The notes: generated by a model from the letters alone, not told the origin. DNA of 64,000 nt from Akkermansia muciniphila (GCF_018709685.1 NZ_JABDHQ010000003.1:124001-188000), one strand, 5' to 3'; numbered from the stretch's first letter, positions 36,639 through 44,803 are shown. Numbers and translations are program-made.

Positions 36639-38018
36639 ATGAGCAAAACACGTTCCTTCTTTACGGCCGGTGCCATCCTGTGCGGCACGGTCATCGTGAC
36701 GGCGGCAGTCGCGCCCCTGTTCCTGCCGGACCAGAATGTCAAGCCCCTGACGCCCTCCCAGGCGGCGGAAATCACCGCACAGGCCATGAACTCCAAGTGT
36801 GCGGACTGCCACAAGCCCGGCACCCACATTTCCCAACTGGTGAACACCCTTTCCGGCGGCCTGCTCGCGCGCCATATCCGGGACGGCCAGCGCAGCTATA
36901 ACATGGATGAAGCGCCCACCGCCGTAACCCTTTCCAAGCTGGAACACGTGCTCCAGATCAATTCCATGCCCCCCACCTCCTACACCATGGTGCACTGGGG
37001 CAGTACGCTCACCCTCCGGGAGAAGGCCGCCATGCTCCAGTGGATCAAGGATGAACGCCTGAAAATCTTCGGCGACATGGTGGGCAAGGAATACGCCATC
37101 ACCGCCATCACCCCCATTCCGGACAGCCTCCCCACGGACCCGGCCAAGGTCGCCCTGGGCGACAAGCTGTTCCATGACGTGCGCCTTTCCACGGACAATA
37201 CCGTTTCCTGCGCCACCTGCCATTCTCTGGAGAAGGCCGGTACGGACAACCTGGCCACTTCCACCGGGGTCCGCGGCCAGAAAGGCGGCATCAACGCCCC
37301 CACCGTGTTTAACGCCGCCTTCCACACCAAGCAGTTCTGGGACGGACGCGCCGCCAATCTCCAGGAACAGGCGGGCGGGCCTCCCCTGAACCCGGTGGAA
37401 ATGGGTTACGAACACCCGGACGACTGGAACCAGATCGCCGCCAAGCTGAACCAGGACACCGCCTTTGCCGCGGAATTCAAGAAGGTCTATCCCCAGGGCT
37501 TCACCGGTGAAACCATCACGAACGCCATTGCGGAATATGAAAAGACCCTCATCACGCCGAACAGCCCGTTTGACCGTTATCTGAAGGGTGATGAAAACGC
37601 CATCAGCGACAACGCCAAGAAGGGCTACAAGCTCTTCCTGAAGCTCGGCTGCCAGACCTGCCACACCGGCCCCGCCATGGGCGGCCAGTCCTTTGAATAC
37701 GCCGACCTCAAGGGCGACTTCTTCGCCGGGCGCGCCAAAACCAATGACGACAACGGCCTGATGAACTTCTCCAAGAAGGAATCAGACAGGCACCGTTTCC
37801 GCGTTCCCACCCTCCGCAATGTGGAGCTTACCTGGCCGTACATGCATGACGCCTCCGCCCAGACGCTGGAGGAAGCCATTACCAAGATGTACCACTACCA
37901 GCTTGGCTACGACAAGCTGGACAAGAAGGAAGTGAGCCTTCTGGTAGCCTTCCTGAAAACCCTGACCGGGGAATACAAGGGCAAGCCCGTCCAGGGCGAA
38001 GTCTGCCCCGCTTCCTGA
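36639..38018 (+). CDS. Three-haem cytochrome c peroxidase
   Basis: 459 residues with an N-terminal signal or anchor (about 7-27). Three haem c motifs: CADCH (54-58), CATCH (191-195) and CQTCH (338-342). The last two lie in the normal di-haem CcpA/MauG region (about 155-450). The first sits in an added N-terminal haem domain (about 35-140). Periplasmic reduction of hydrogen peroxide is the family reaction. The extra haem may act as an electron entry site, as in triheme peroxidases. A strong terminator follows, so it is separate from the feo genes. Confidence 0.9.
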   Translation: MSKTRSFFTAGAILCGTVIVTAAVAPLFLPDQNVKPLTPSQAAEITAQAMNSKCADCHKPGTHISQLVNTLSGGLLARHIRDGQRSYNMDEAPTAVTLSKLEHVLQINSMPPTSYTMVHWGSTLTLREKAAMLQWIKDERLKIFGDMVGKEYAITAITPIPDSLPTDPAKVALGDKLFHDVRLSTDNTVSCATCHSLEKAGTDNLATSTGVRGQKGGINAPTVFNAAFHTKQFWDGRAANLQEQAGGPPLNPVEMGYEHPDDWNQIAAKLNQDTAFAAEFKKVYPQGFTGETITNAIAEYEKTLITPNSPFDRYLKGDENAISDNAKKGYKLFLKLGCQTCHTGPAMGGQSFEYADLKGDFFAGRAKTNDDNGLMNFSKKESDRHRFRVPTLRNVELTWPYMHDASAQTLEEAITKMYHYQLGYDKLDKKEVSLLVAFLKTLTGEYKGKPVQGEVCPAS

Positions 38019-38044
38019 AGTCAGGATAAAATCCTCTTTTCCCC

Positions 38045-38079
38045 AGCCGCGCCATGGATTCCCATGGCGCGGCTTTTTT
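38045..38079 (+). terminator. Terminator of the cytochrome c peroxidase gene
   Basis: Perfect 13-bp arms (38045-38057 and 38062-38074), a 4-nt loop and a run of six T. It lies 27 bp after the stop codon. Confidence 0.92.
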
Positions 38080-38151
38080 GCGTTCCTGCGCCAGGCATCA
38101 TGAACGGAATGACCGGAAAGCCTTTCCCCTGACCCGCCCCTCTGCGTCATA

Positions 38152-38167
38152 CTTAGATCAAACTAAT
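38152..38167. promoter_or_regulatory. Upstream DtxR-type box of the feo operon
   Basis: CTTAGATCAAACTAAT carries TTAG-n6-CTAA, the core of the other boxes, 69 bp upstream of the main feo box. It is weaker because the outer bases do not pair. Confidence 0.5.
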
Positions 38168-38228
38168 GCACAATTTATTCATAATGAACAAATACCATTA
38201 AAACCAGAAACACAGCCGCATAATATCA

Positions 38229-38257
38229 TTGACTTGTTAGTTTGTTAAAACTAACTT
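38229..38257 (+). promoter_or_regulatory. feo promoter with overlapping DtxR-type operator
   Basis: -35 TTGACT (38229-38234), 17-bp spacer, -10 TAACTT (38252-38257). The spacer and -10 are covered by the palindrome GTTAGTTTGTTAAAACTAAC (38236-38255, 8-bp arms). A repressor bound here would block RNA polymerase. The expected transcript start is about 22 nt before the first feoA ATG. Confidence 0.75.
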
Positions 38258-38285
38258 TCTTCCGGACTTGATTCATATATACACC

Positions 38286-38498
38286 ATGCCACTCTCCATG
38301 CTCAACATCGGCGACAGCCGTCAGATCAACAACATTCATGGCAAGGATGAAACCCGGCGCTTTCTGGAAAGCCTGGGTTTCGTTTCCGGCAGCACGGTTT
38401 CCATCATTTCTGAAAATGGCGGAAACTTCATCGTCAATGTCAAGGGAGCCCGGATCGCGCTCAGCAAGGCGCTTGCCTGCAAGATATTCGTGGCCTGA
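38286..38498 (+). CDS. feoA: FeoA domain protein, copy 1
   Basis: 70 residues from the ATG at 38286 (MPLSMLNIGDSRQI). A longer frame would need a TTG start inside the leader. SH3-like FeoA fold: hydrophobic turn FLESLGFVSGSTVSII and late KGARIALSKALACKIFV. FeoA is a small cytoplasmic partner of the ferrous iron transporter FeoB. First gene of the operon, 26 bp before a second feoA. Confidence 0.88.
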   Translation: MPLSMLNIGDSRQINNIHGKDETRRFLESLGFVSGSTVSIISENGGNFIVNVKGARIALSKALACKIFVA

Positions 38499-38524
38499 AC
38501 CTTTTCATTCACCATCACCAATCT

Positions 38525-38755
38525 ATGACCAAACACCGTACATTAAGAGACGCCCTGATCGGGGAGACCGTCACCGTCGGCAAACTGGCGGGGGAAGGCC
38601 CGGTCAGAAGGCGCATCATGGACATGGGAGTCACCAAGGGAACGCAGATCTTTATCCGCAAGGTCGCGCCCCTGGGAGACCCCATTGAAGTCACTGTCCG
38701 CGGCTACGAACTCTCCATCCGCAAGTCGGAGGCCGAAAACATCCACATCCACTGA
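38525..38755 (+). CDS. feoA: FeoA domain protein, copy 2
   Basis: 76 residues. FeoA motifs: LRDALIGETVTVGKL, RRRIMDMGVTKGTQIFI and VRGYELSIRKSEAENI. This copy is closer to the standard FeoA than copy 1. Two separate FeoA proteins before one FeoB are seen in several anaerobes. Confidence 0.92.
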   Translation: MTKHRTLRDALIGETVTVGKLAGEGPVRRRIMDMGVTKGTQIFIRKVAPLGDPIEVTVRGYELSIRKSEAENIHIH

Positions 38756-38831
38756 TTCCGCCTTTATTACCGCACGTTTCCTGACCTGACAGCAAGACGG
38801 CGCACCCATCCATCAAGACAAGGAAACATCC

Positions 38832-41096
38832 ATGAGCAACATCACCATCGCCCTGGCGGGCAATCCCAACTGCGGAAAAACCACACTTTTCAACGCCCTG
38901 ACGGGCGCCAGCCAGTACGTCGGGAACTGGCCCGGCGTCACCGTGGAAAAAAAGGAAGGCCGCCTGAAAGGCCACAGGAACATCATCATTGAAGACCTTC
39001 CGGGCATTTACTCCCTTTCCCCCTACACGCTGGAGGAAGTCGTCAGCCGGAACTACCTGGTCACGGACCATCCGTCCCTCATCCTGAACCTGGTTGACGG
39101 CAGCAACCTGGAACGCAACCTTTACCTGACCACCCAGCTTTGCGAGCTGGGCGTTCCGGTCATCATCGCCCTGAACATGATGGACATCGTCCGGAAGCGC
39201 GGGGACCGCATTGACACGGAAAAACTTTCACGCGACCTGGGCTGCCAGGTAGTGGAAATAAGTGCCCTGAAAGGAACCGGCGTCCGTGAACTGGTGGATG
39301 CCGTGGTAAAAACCGCCGCCGCGGAGGATGCGCAGGCGCCGCGCGCCGTCCACTTCCCTGCCCCCCTGGAAAAAGCCATTGGGGAGATTGGGGAAATCAT
39401 CACCGGCAAATGCCTGGACCAGCAGAAGAAATGGTTTGCCGTCAAAGTTTTTGAAAGGGACCAGAAGGTCGCGGACCAGCTGGCCCTCACCCCGGACGAG
39501 CAATCCCGCATCAGCGGGATTATCGAGTCCATGGAACGGGAGATGGATGACGACAGCGAATCCATCATCACCAACGAACGCTATAATTCCATTTCCCGCA
39601 TTACCAGGGATTCCGTCGTGAAAGCCCGCGCCGGAAGCCTGACGGGGAGCGACCGGATTGACCGCATCATCACCAGCCGCTGGCTGGGCCTTCCCATCTT
39701 CGCCGTGGTCATGTGGGCGGTGTACTACATCTCCATCCAGACGGTGGGCGCGTGGGGAACGGACTGGGCCAATGACACTTTCTTCGGTGAATGGGTTCCG
39801 GAATGGGTAGGCGGCCTGCTGGAGAGCGCCAACTGCGCCCCCTGGCTGGAGAGCCTGATCCAGGACGGCGTGATTGCCGGCGTGGGGGCCGTTCTGGGCT
39901 TCCTGCCGCAAATGGCGGTGCTGTTCCTCTGCCTGGGGATTCTGGAAGACTGCGGCTACATGGCCCGCGTGGCCTTCATCATGGACCGCGTTTTCCGCAA
40001 ATTCGGCCTTTCCGGGAAGTCCTTCATCCCCATGCTCGTTTCCATGGGCTGCGGTGTTCCGGGCATCATGGCCACACGCACCATTGAAAATGAAAAGGAC
40101 AGGCGCATGACCATCATGACCACCACGTTCATTCCGTGCGGGGCAAAGACGCCCATCATCGCCCTGATTGCCGGGGCCTTCTTCCCGGAAAATTCCTGGG
40201 TGGCTCCGGGAGCCTATTTCATCGGGGTGGGCGCTATCATCCTTTCCGGCCTTATTCTGAAAAAGACCGCCATGTTCTCCGGGGACCCCTCCCCTTTCGT
40301 CATGGAACTGCCCATTTACCACATCCCCGCCTGGAAAAACGTCATCATCCACGCGTGGGACAGGTGCAAGGCCTTCGTGCAAAAGGCCGGGACCGTCATC
40401 TTCGTTTCCAGCGCCCTGATCTGGTTCCTTTCCAGCTATAACTGGAAGGCGGATTCCGTGGAGCAGAACGACAGCATGCTGGCCTCCATCGGCAATGTGG
40501 CCGCGCCCGTCTTCCAGCCGCTGGGCTGGGGTGAATGGAAACCCGCCATGGCCACCATCACCGGCCTGATCGCCAAGGAGAACGTGGTAAGCACCTTCGG
40601 CGTGCTGTATGCGGACGGCGGTTCCGGGGAGGAAGAGGCGGCAGAGGAACCCGCAGCGCCCGCAGACGTGCAGGAGATGTCCGCCGCCGGGCAGGAGCTC
40701 CAGGCGTCCCTGGCGGAAACTTCCGGAGAGTCCGCCGCTGAGGCGGAGGAAGAAGAGGATGAAGACGCTGAAATCCGGGAAACCGGAAACCGCCTGGTCC
40801 AGGCCGGGGCCTTCACCTTCCTGAGCGCCTTCTCCTTCATGATCTTCAACCTTCTCTGCGCCCCCTGCTTCGCCGCCATGGGCGCCATCAGAAGGGAGAT
40901 GAACAGCGCCAAATGGACCTTCTTCGCCATCGGCTACATGTGCGCCCTGGCGTACTGCCTGGCCTTCCTGATCTACCAGCTGGGAGCATGGCTTTATGCG
41001 GATGCTTCCTTCGGCATCGGGCAGTGGCTCGCCGTACTGCTTCTGATGGGCTTCATTTACCTGGTGGTGAAGAAACCCTCCCGATCCTCCAAATAA
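38832..41096 (+). CDS. feoB: Ferrous iron transport protein B
   Basis: 754 residues; GTP-dependent Fe(II) uptake through the inner membrane. G domain: GNPNCGKTTLFNALTG (about 10-25), G2 Thr in the WPGVTVEKKEG segment, DLPGIYSL and NMMD. Helical GDI-like domain (about 175-265), then the membrane part with two Gate motifs (for example GCGVPGIMATR and FIPCGAKTPII). About 60 very acidic residues (about 594-655, rich in Glu/Ala) are inserted before the last membrane segments, on a loop. Ribosome binding site AAGGAAA precedes the ATG. Confidence 0.95.
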   Translation: MSNITIALAGNPNCGKTTLFNALTGASQYVGNWPGVTVEKKEGRLKGHRNIIIEDLPGIYSLSPYTLEEVVSRNYLVTDHPSLILNLVDGSNLERNLYLTTQLCELGVPVIIALNMMDIVRKRGDRIDTEKLSRDLGCQVVEISALKGTGVRELVDAVVKTAAAEDAQAPRAVHFPAPLEKAIGEIGEIITGKCLDQQKKWFAVKVFERDQKVADQLALTPDEQSRISGIIESMEREMDDDSESIITNERYNSISRITRDSVVKARAGSLTGSDRIDRIITSRWLGLPIFAVVMWAVYYISIQTVGAWGTDWANDTFFGEWVPEWVGGLLESANCAPWLESLIQDGVIAGVGAVLGFLPQMAVLFLCLGILEDCGYMARVAFIMDRVFRKFGLSGKSFIPMLVSMGCGVPGIMATRTIENEKDRRMTIMTTTFIPCGAKTPIIALIAGAFFPENSWVAPGAYFIGVGAIILSGLILKKTAMFSGDPSPFVMELPIYHIPAWKNVIIHAWDRCKAFVQKAGTVIFVSSALIWFLSSYNWKADSVEQNDSMLASIGNVAAPVFQPLGWGEWKPAMATITGLIAKENVVSTFGVLYADGGSGEEEAAEEPAAPADVQEMSAAGQELQASLAETSGESAAEAEEEEDEDAEIRETGNRLVQAGAFTFLSAFSFMIFNLLCAPCFAAMGAIRREMNSAKWTFFAIGYMCALAYCLAFLIYQLGAWLYADASFGIGQWLAVLLLMGFIYLVVKKPSRSSK

Positions 41097-41133
41097 CCCT
41101 CATATCCACCCTTAACCACCCACCTCACTTCAT

Positions 41134-41310
41134 ATGGGAACATACATTATTGGCGCCATCCTTTTCCTGGCCCTGGCCTATGCGCTGTATAAAAGCTTCA
41201 GCAAGCGCGGCAAGTGCTGCGGCAATTGCGACGGGTGCGGCAACGGCGGCGGAAGCTGCTGCGGCGGCCACGACCACGGCCCGGACGAGGAAAACGAAAA
41301 ACAGGGCTGA
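41134..41310 (+). CDS. FeoB-associated Cys-rich membrane protein
   Basis: 58 residues: an N-terminal transmembrane helix (MGTYIIGAILFLALAYALYK) followed by a Cys/Gly-rich tail with CC-x2-C-x2-C and a later CC pair, then HDH. This is the layout of the small FeoB-associated Cys-rich proteins (FeoC-like position). It lies 37 bp after feoB. The tail probably binds a metal or Fe-S cluster at the cytoplasmic face (inference). Confidence 0.85.
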   Translation: MGTYIIGAILFLALAYALYKSFSKRGKCCGNCDGCGNGGGSCCGGHDHGPDEENEKQG

Positions 41311-41334
41311 CTCCGTCCGCGCCCAATTCCTTCA

Positions 41335-41371
41335 GAACCTGCACGCCGTCCGCGGTTTGCAGGTTCTTTTT
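41335..41371 (+). terminator. Terminator of the feo operon
   Basis: 9-bp arms GAACCTGCA (41335-41343) and TGCAGGTTC (41358-41366), with an inner GC-rich loop, followed by TTTTT. It lies 25 bp after the stop of the Cys-rich membrane protein. Confidence 0.85.
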
Positions 41372-41398
41372 CCTGGCGCATGCAGCGTGCGCGCACCG

Positions 41399-41806
41399 TT
41401 ACCCGATCCAGCCGTGCTGGTACGCAGCCATGGCGGCTATTACCATCGCGATGAACAGGAAGATGAACCACATCACATTGTGGCGGTGGCGGTACTCAAC
41501 GGCCATCAGGGGCTCCCATTCCTTTTCCACAAAGGAGAAGTCATCCCCATCGGCAAAGCGGTCGTACAGCGTTTCCAGTTCCTTGCCCGTCACTCCCTCC
41601 GGAGCGGCAAAGACGGGCGGGCAGCATCCCCCCGTCTTGAACACGATCTCACAGTGGTAAACGCCGTCCGCCTCCTTGTAGGACTGGAGGCACGCGCCGT
41701 CGCGGGCGCATACCACATGGCCGGTCGTTCCTTCCTGCAAACGGCGCAGAGCAGTATCACGGTCAGTCACTTCATCATTTGAAATTTCCCATTGAACCTT
41801 ACTCAT
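41399..41806 (-). CDS. Uncharacterised membrane-anchored protein
   Basis: 135 residues, not recognised. A soluble N-terminal part (1-~105) contains Cys in CARDGAC, YHCE and GGCCPP. One C-terminal transmembrane helix (about 110-130, NVMWFIFLFIAMVIAAMAAY) marks a tail-anchored protein. It converges on the feo operon, and its promoter region (41807-42037) is shared with the small lipoprotein. A DtxR-like half-conserved box lies in that region, so a metal-related role is possible but unproven. Confidence 0.65.
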   Translation of the reverse strand: MSKVQWEISNDEVTDRDTALRRLQEGTTGHVVCARDGACLQSYKEADGVYHCEIVFKTGGCCPPVFAAPEGVTGKELETLYDRFADGDDFSFVEKEWEPLMAVEYRHRHNVMWFIFLFIAMVIAAMAAYQHGWIG

Positions 41807-41953
41807 TCTGTCAGTTTAAGACAGTTCCCATCCAAGTCAACATGGTTTTAAACGTTTCCTGACGCCGGAAATGTCATCCATCGTCATCAATCCCGCAGCG
41901 CGCAAGCGGCTGAACTTAACGTCCTTCCCGGTGTTTAATTCACCTAACTTGTT

Positions 41954-41969
41954 GTTAGTCAAACCAAAG
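41954..41969. promoter_or_regulatory. Degenerate DtxR-type box
   Basis: GTTAGTCAAACCAAAG keeps the left half GTTAG, but the right half is CCAA instead of CTAA. It lies between the divergent genes at 41806 and 42038. It could be a weak site or chance. Confidence 0.4.
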
Positions 41970-42037
41970 AACTTTCAACGAACGGCCAGGAGTGCTAATC
42001 TAACCATCAGCGGCCATAACCAGCCGCACACCATAAG

Positions 42038-42247
42038 ATGATGAACAAGTACACAAGTATCATGATAGGAGCCGCCTGCCTGCTGGCAGCCTCCTGCCAT
42101 GCGGATACGGTCCGCAGGGAACCGGTGCGGAATACGGCGCCGGCTTCCTCCGTACAGGCCTCTTCCGCAGCGCCCCAGTCCGGTCACCAGAATGACGGGG
42201 TTCAGGAACACAGGCGGTTCAAGCGCCTGTCTCTTCCTTTGAGATAA
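42038..42247 (+). CDS. Small putative lipoprotein
   Basis: 69 residues. The N terminus MNKYTSIMIGAACLLAASC (from the second Met) is a lipoprotein signal with lipobox LAASC. The rest is polar, rich in Ala, Ser, Arg and His, with no recognised domain. The start could be either of two adjacent ATGs. A His-rich short lipoprotein near the metal genes may have a related role, but nothing shows this. Confidence 0.5.
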   Translation: MMNKYTSIMIGAACLLAASCHADTVRREPVRNTAPASSVQASSAAPQSGHQNDGVQEHRRFKRLSLPLR

Positions 42248-42297
42248 ATAAAATAAGCAACGCCGCACCCCCTACCTGATCGAGAATGCGACGTTGC
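42245..42297 (-). terminator. Terminator of the porin operon
   Basis: 11-bp arms (42257-42267 and 42287-42297) with one mismatch. On the minus strand the stem is followed by the T-rich TATTTTATTTATC. It lies about 120 bp after the porin stop. Confidence 0.65.
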
Positions 42298-42416
42298 CGC
42301 CAGGTCATGCAGACCTCTTCAATGCCCCCCGTACGCAGGATTCCGCTCTCTGCATGCAGAAGGACAGGGAAGACTTGATTGTTATTGCGTTTTCACTGGT
42401 ACGGAGCTTTTCCCGC

Positions 42417-43736
42417 CTAGAACGTGACCACGCATTGCACGGAGAGGATATTGGCGGAGTTGACGTCATCCCGCCCGGAAGGATTTTTCACATACTGGTA
42501 GGAAGGCTGGATCAGGCAGTACGGCGTAATGGAAAAGCTGTACGTGCATTCCAGAATCATTTCCCGGTCATGCCCGGGCCGCGTTTCCGCCAGCGTGCCG
42601 GAATCCGGCTTGCTCACGGAGAAGCCTACGCCCAGAAAGTTGCCGTCCGCCTCTTTCAGGCCGGTCATGATTTCCAGGGGCTTCTTGAAAACCACCCCGG
42701 CGGATGCCTGGGCTTCCGCCCCGCAGATGTTGCCTGATTCCGCGCTGCTCCACCCGGCGCGTGCGAACAGGGCGAACGGACTGCTGCCCAAGTCCTGCTC
42801 CAGGTTGAACGCCACGCCGCCGTGGTTCCTGCCGTCCGCATGGAACATGAACGGCTGGAGGCGGTACGTGCCCGTGCCGATTCCGAAGGCTTTTTCATGC
42901 GTCCAGCCGATTTCACCGAGCAGGTTGAAGGATTTCCCGGTGGTGTTGTGGAACGGGTTGCGGCGCGGTTCATTGTCCATCATGTTGCCGCCCACCTGGA
43001 TGAACCAGTTATCATTGAACTGGTACTGCCCCACAAACCCGAAGTTGGAGTCCCCCAGCGGAAGCACCTGGTTGTTGACGAAGGGAGCGCTGCCGAACTG
43101 CCCGAAGGTGGTGTTGGCGTACGTATTGGCGTCAAAGTAGTTCGTCTGGTTGACCATGCCGCCCATGATGACCAGCCGGCCGTCCATGAATCCCTGGGAA
43201 AGGAGCAGTTCCGGCAGGTAGAAATAGCCGTCTTCAAAAACGTCGCAATTGGCGGGGCCGCTCGCGCCCCAGGAATCATCCAGCGTGGTGCGGTGCGTGT
43301 GCCTGTTCAGGGCCACGGATCCGGAAAGCTCGCTCTTGATCCAGGTGCCCTGGTTGCGGCTGGATTGGAACAGCTGCAACCCGGCCTGGGCGTGGAACTT
43401 GTACCAGCTCTGGCTGGAACCCGCGGTCTCATCGTTCGGGGCGGCATGGTGGCCCCTGGTATACAGGAACGCCTGTTCCACCAGGAACTGGAAACCGGCT
43501 TTCTCATAAGCTCCCTTGTGCAGATCCGTCAGGGCCCTGGTCAGCAGGTCGTCCGGAATGGGCGTGCTTTCGTCGCCGTACTCGTCTCCGAACAGGTCGA
43601 TGTCGTCCAGAATGGAACCTTTGCCTTCAGCCTCTTCCGCGGCCGGAGCGGCGGCGGTAGCGGCTACGGATGCCGTACCGGCCATGCAGAAGCCGGAACA
43701 GGCCAGCAGGGCGGGTATCATGTAGCGTTTCTTCAT
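42417..43736 (-). CDS. OprB-like carbohydrate-selective porin family protein
   Basis: 439 residues with a signal peptide (about 1-28) and an outer-membrane beta-barrel ending in Phe (SVQCVVTF). Family-like segments: NRNQGTWIKSELSG-type start, the alternating strands, and near the end TPYCLIQPSYQYVKNPSG, characteristic of OprB-type porins. OprB porins pass sugars, but the gene lies in a metal-regulated island, 42 bp after a Cys-rich peptide that has a DtxR-type promoter. An iron-related solute or general uptake role is therefore possible. Confidence 0.83.
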   Translation of the reverse strand: MKKRYMIPALLACSGFCMAGTASVAATAAAPAAEEAEGKGSILDDIDLFGDEYGDESTPIPDDLLTRALTDLHKGAYEKAGFQFLVEQAFLYTRGHHAAPNDETAGSSQSWYKFHAQAGLQLFQSSRNQGTWIKSELSGSVALNRHTHRTTLDDSWGASGPANCDVFEDGYFYLPELLLSQGFMDGRLVIMGGMVNQTNYFDANTYANTTFGQFGSAPFVNNQVLPLGDSNFGFVGQYQFNDNWFIQVGGNMMDNEPRRNPFHNTTGKSFNLLGEIGWTHEKAFGIGTGTYRLQPFMFHADGRNHGGVAFNLEQDLGSSPFALFARAGWSSAESGNICGAEAQASAGVVFKKPLEIMTGLKEADGNFLGVGFSVSKPDSGTLAETRPGHDREMILECTYSFSITPYCLIQPSYQYVKNPSGRDDVNSANILSVQCVVTF

Positions 43737-43778
43737 AGTAATGCTGTTTCTTGAGTCTTCCTCGTCAATCGCGGATAT

Positions 43779-43979
43779 TCAGTCCTCCATGGAGGAGCAT
43801 TCCTGCTCCCGGCCCGCGGGGGGCTGCGTATTCACGGCTTTGCCGCATGCGCCCATACAGAATTCACAGTCTCCGCAAAGCAGGCGGTACCTGGGACGCC
43901 GGACGAGCAGCCCGGCCAGTTTCCGGTACCGGGAAACCCGGTGGAAGAAACGGTGAAGTCCTGTATGGGTCAAGTTCAT
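43779..43979 (-). CDS. Small Cys-rich peptide before the porin
   Basis: 66 residues from the ATG at 43979 (MNLTHTGLHRFF). Very basic first half (about ten Arg/Lys in 1-35), then CGDCEFCMGAC (about 36-46), and one more Cys near the end. Not recognised. The four closely spaced Cys could bind Fe, Zn or an Fe-S cluster. The start is only 11 nt from the -10 box, so the mRNA would be nearly leaderless. It would be co-transcribed with the porin gene 42 bp downstream. Confidence 0.62.
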   Translation of the reverse strand: MNLTHTGLHRFFHRVSRYRKLAGLLVRRPRYRLLCGDCEFCMGACGKAVNTQPPAGREQECSSMED

Positions 43980-43990
43980 GCAACACGGCA

Positions 43991-44019
43991 AAGTTAGATA
44001 GAACTAACTATTAGGTCAA
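43991..44019 (-). promoter_or_regulatory. Promoter of the Cys-rich peptide/porin operon with DtxR-type operator
   Basis: Read on the minus strand: -35 TTGACC (44019-44014), 17-bp spacer, -10 TAACTT (43996-43991). The palindrome GTTAGATAGAACTAAC (plus strand 43993-44008) covers the -10 and part of the spacer, exactly as at the feo promoter. Confidence 0.75.
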
Positions 44020-44110
44020 CCTTTTTTCTCCGGGCCCTCCTCTTCTTCCCCAAGCTCCCGCCATGAAGCATGATTTATAGTTTCATTACGATCAATGACT
44101 TGAAAAACAT

Positions 44111-44127
44111 CCGGAAATATTTTCCGG
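44111..44127. terminator. Short perfect hairpin
   Basis: CCGGAAA-TAT-TTTCCGG. On the minus strand it is followed by ATGTTTTTC, so it may be a weak terminator between the regulator gene and the porin operon. Confidence 0.4.
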
Positions 44128-44139
44128 CCCAATAAAAAA

Positions 44140-44155
44140 ATTAGTTAAAACTAAT
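44140..44155. promoter_or_regulatory. DtxR-type box in the gap between regulator and porin operon
   Basis: ATTAGTTAAAACTAAT, perfect 7-bp arms with a 2-bp centre. No good -35/-10 pair was found around it, so it may be an auxiliary site for the porin promoter 130 bp away. The gap 43980-44321 holds no convincing gene. Confidence 0.6.
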
Positions 44156-44268
44156 TTATCACTCTGAAATCTCGGAAGCACTGCAAAAAAACAGGCGGGA
44201 GGGAGGCCATCCGGCTCTTCCGCAAAAGGAGCGGCTGCACACCCCCGGTCCGCTCCTCCAGTAATAAC

Positions 44269-44303
44269 GAAGGGATGGTTCATCCCGCATGAACCATCCC
44301 TTC
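44269..44303 (-). terminator. Hairpin after the DtxR-type regulator gene
   Basis: Perfect 15-bp arms (44269-44283 and 44289-44303), 5-nt loop. On the minus strand it is followed by GTTATTACT, a poor T tract. It begins 18 bp after the regulator stop. Confidence 0.6.
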
Positions 44304-44321
44304 AAAAACGATCCGGCTTTT

Positions 44322-44729
44322 TTATTGCCCCGCTTTCCGGGACTGCTCCGTGAACAGCTTGAATCTGGAAATTTCTTCCAGCGTCATGATGTGTTCAATG
44401 CCGCAGGCCACCTCGTCCGCGCGCTTTTCCTCCATCTTCAGCACCGTAATCAGGAAGTCCTTTACCATGGTGTGGCAGGAGATGACCCGGTCTGCGTAAT
44501 AACGGCCCTCCCCGGTCAGGACAATGGGAGAATACTGCATATATTCCACCAGCTTCCGTTCCTTCAACTGCTTCATGGCGAGGGAGACCGAGGGCTTCTT
44601 CACGTTCAGGGCCTCCGCAATCTCCCCCACGGTGGCGCACCCTTTTTCCAGCTCAATGTTGCGGACGGCCTCAATGTAATCCTCCAGACTGTTGCTCAGT
44701 TCCAGGGAGGGAAAGTTTTTGCGTATCAT
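44322..44729 (-). CDS. DtxR/MntR family metal-dependent repressor
   Basis: 135 residues, the length of MntR-type two-domain members (no SH3-like third domain). Winged helix: NSLEDYIEAVRNIELEKGCATVGEIAEALNVKKPSVSLAMKQL (start about 12), wing LVEYMQYSPIVLTGEGRYYA. Dimerisation and metal domain: HTMVKDFLITVL (His ligand) and EVACGIEHIM (Glu, Cys, Glu and His ligands). The motif with Cys in the EVACxxEH position is typical for DtxR (Fe) rather than MntR (Glu). It would repress uptake genes when Fe(II) or Mn(II) is bound. A DtxR-type box lies 13 bp before its start, suggesting autoregulation. Confidence 0.9.
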   Translation of the reverse strand: MIRKNFPSLELSNSLEDYIEAVRNIELEKGCATVGEIAEALNVKKPSVSLAMKQLKERKLVEYMQYSPIVLTGEGRYYADRVISCHTMVKDFLITVLKMEEKRADEVACGIEHIMTLEEISRFKLFTEQSRKAGQ

Positions 44730-44741
44730 GACTGATGCTTA

Positions 44742-44757
44742 TTAGGTTTAACTAACA
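44742..44757. promoter_or_regulatory. DtxR-type box upstream of the regulator gene (autoregulation)
   Basis: ATTAGGTTTAACTAAC, 13 bp upstream of the regulator ATG. A -10-like TAATAA overlaps its end on the minus strand. Confidence 0.7.
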
Positions 44758-44803
44758 AAACAATAACCCAGCCTCAGTCCAAGTCAATCTCTTCCTCAAA
44801 AAA

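Noticed and set aside
42294-42737. Plus-strand frame opposite the porin gene
   Set aside because: Antisense shadow; the porin has a signal peptide, barrel pattern and operon context.
44092-44283. 63-codon minus-strand frame over a DtxR-type box
   Set aside because: It starts in the regulator's terminator hairpin and spans an operator; low coding signal.
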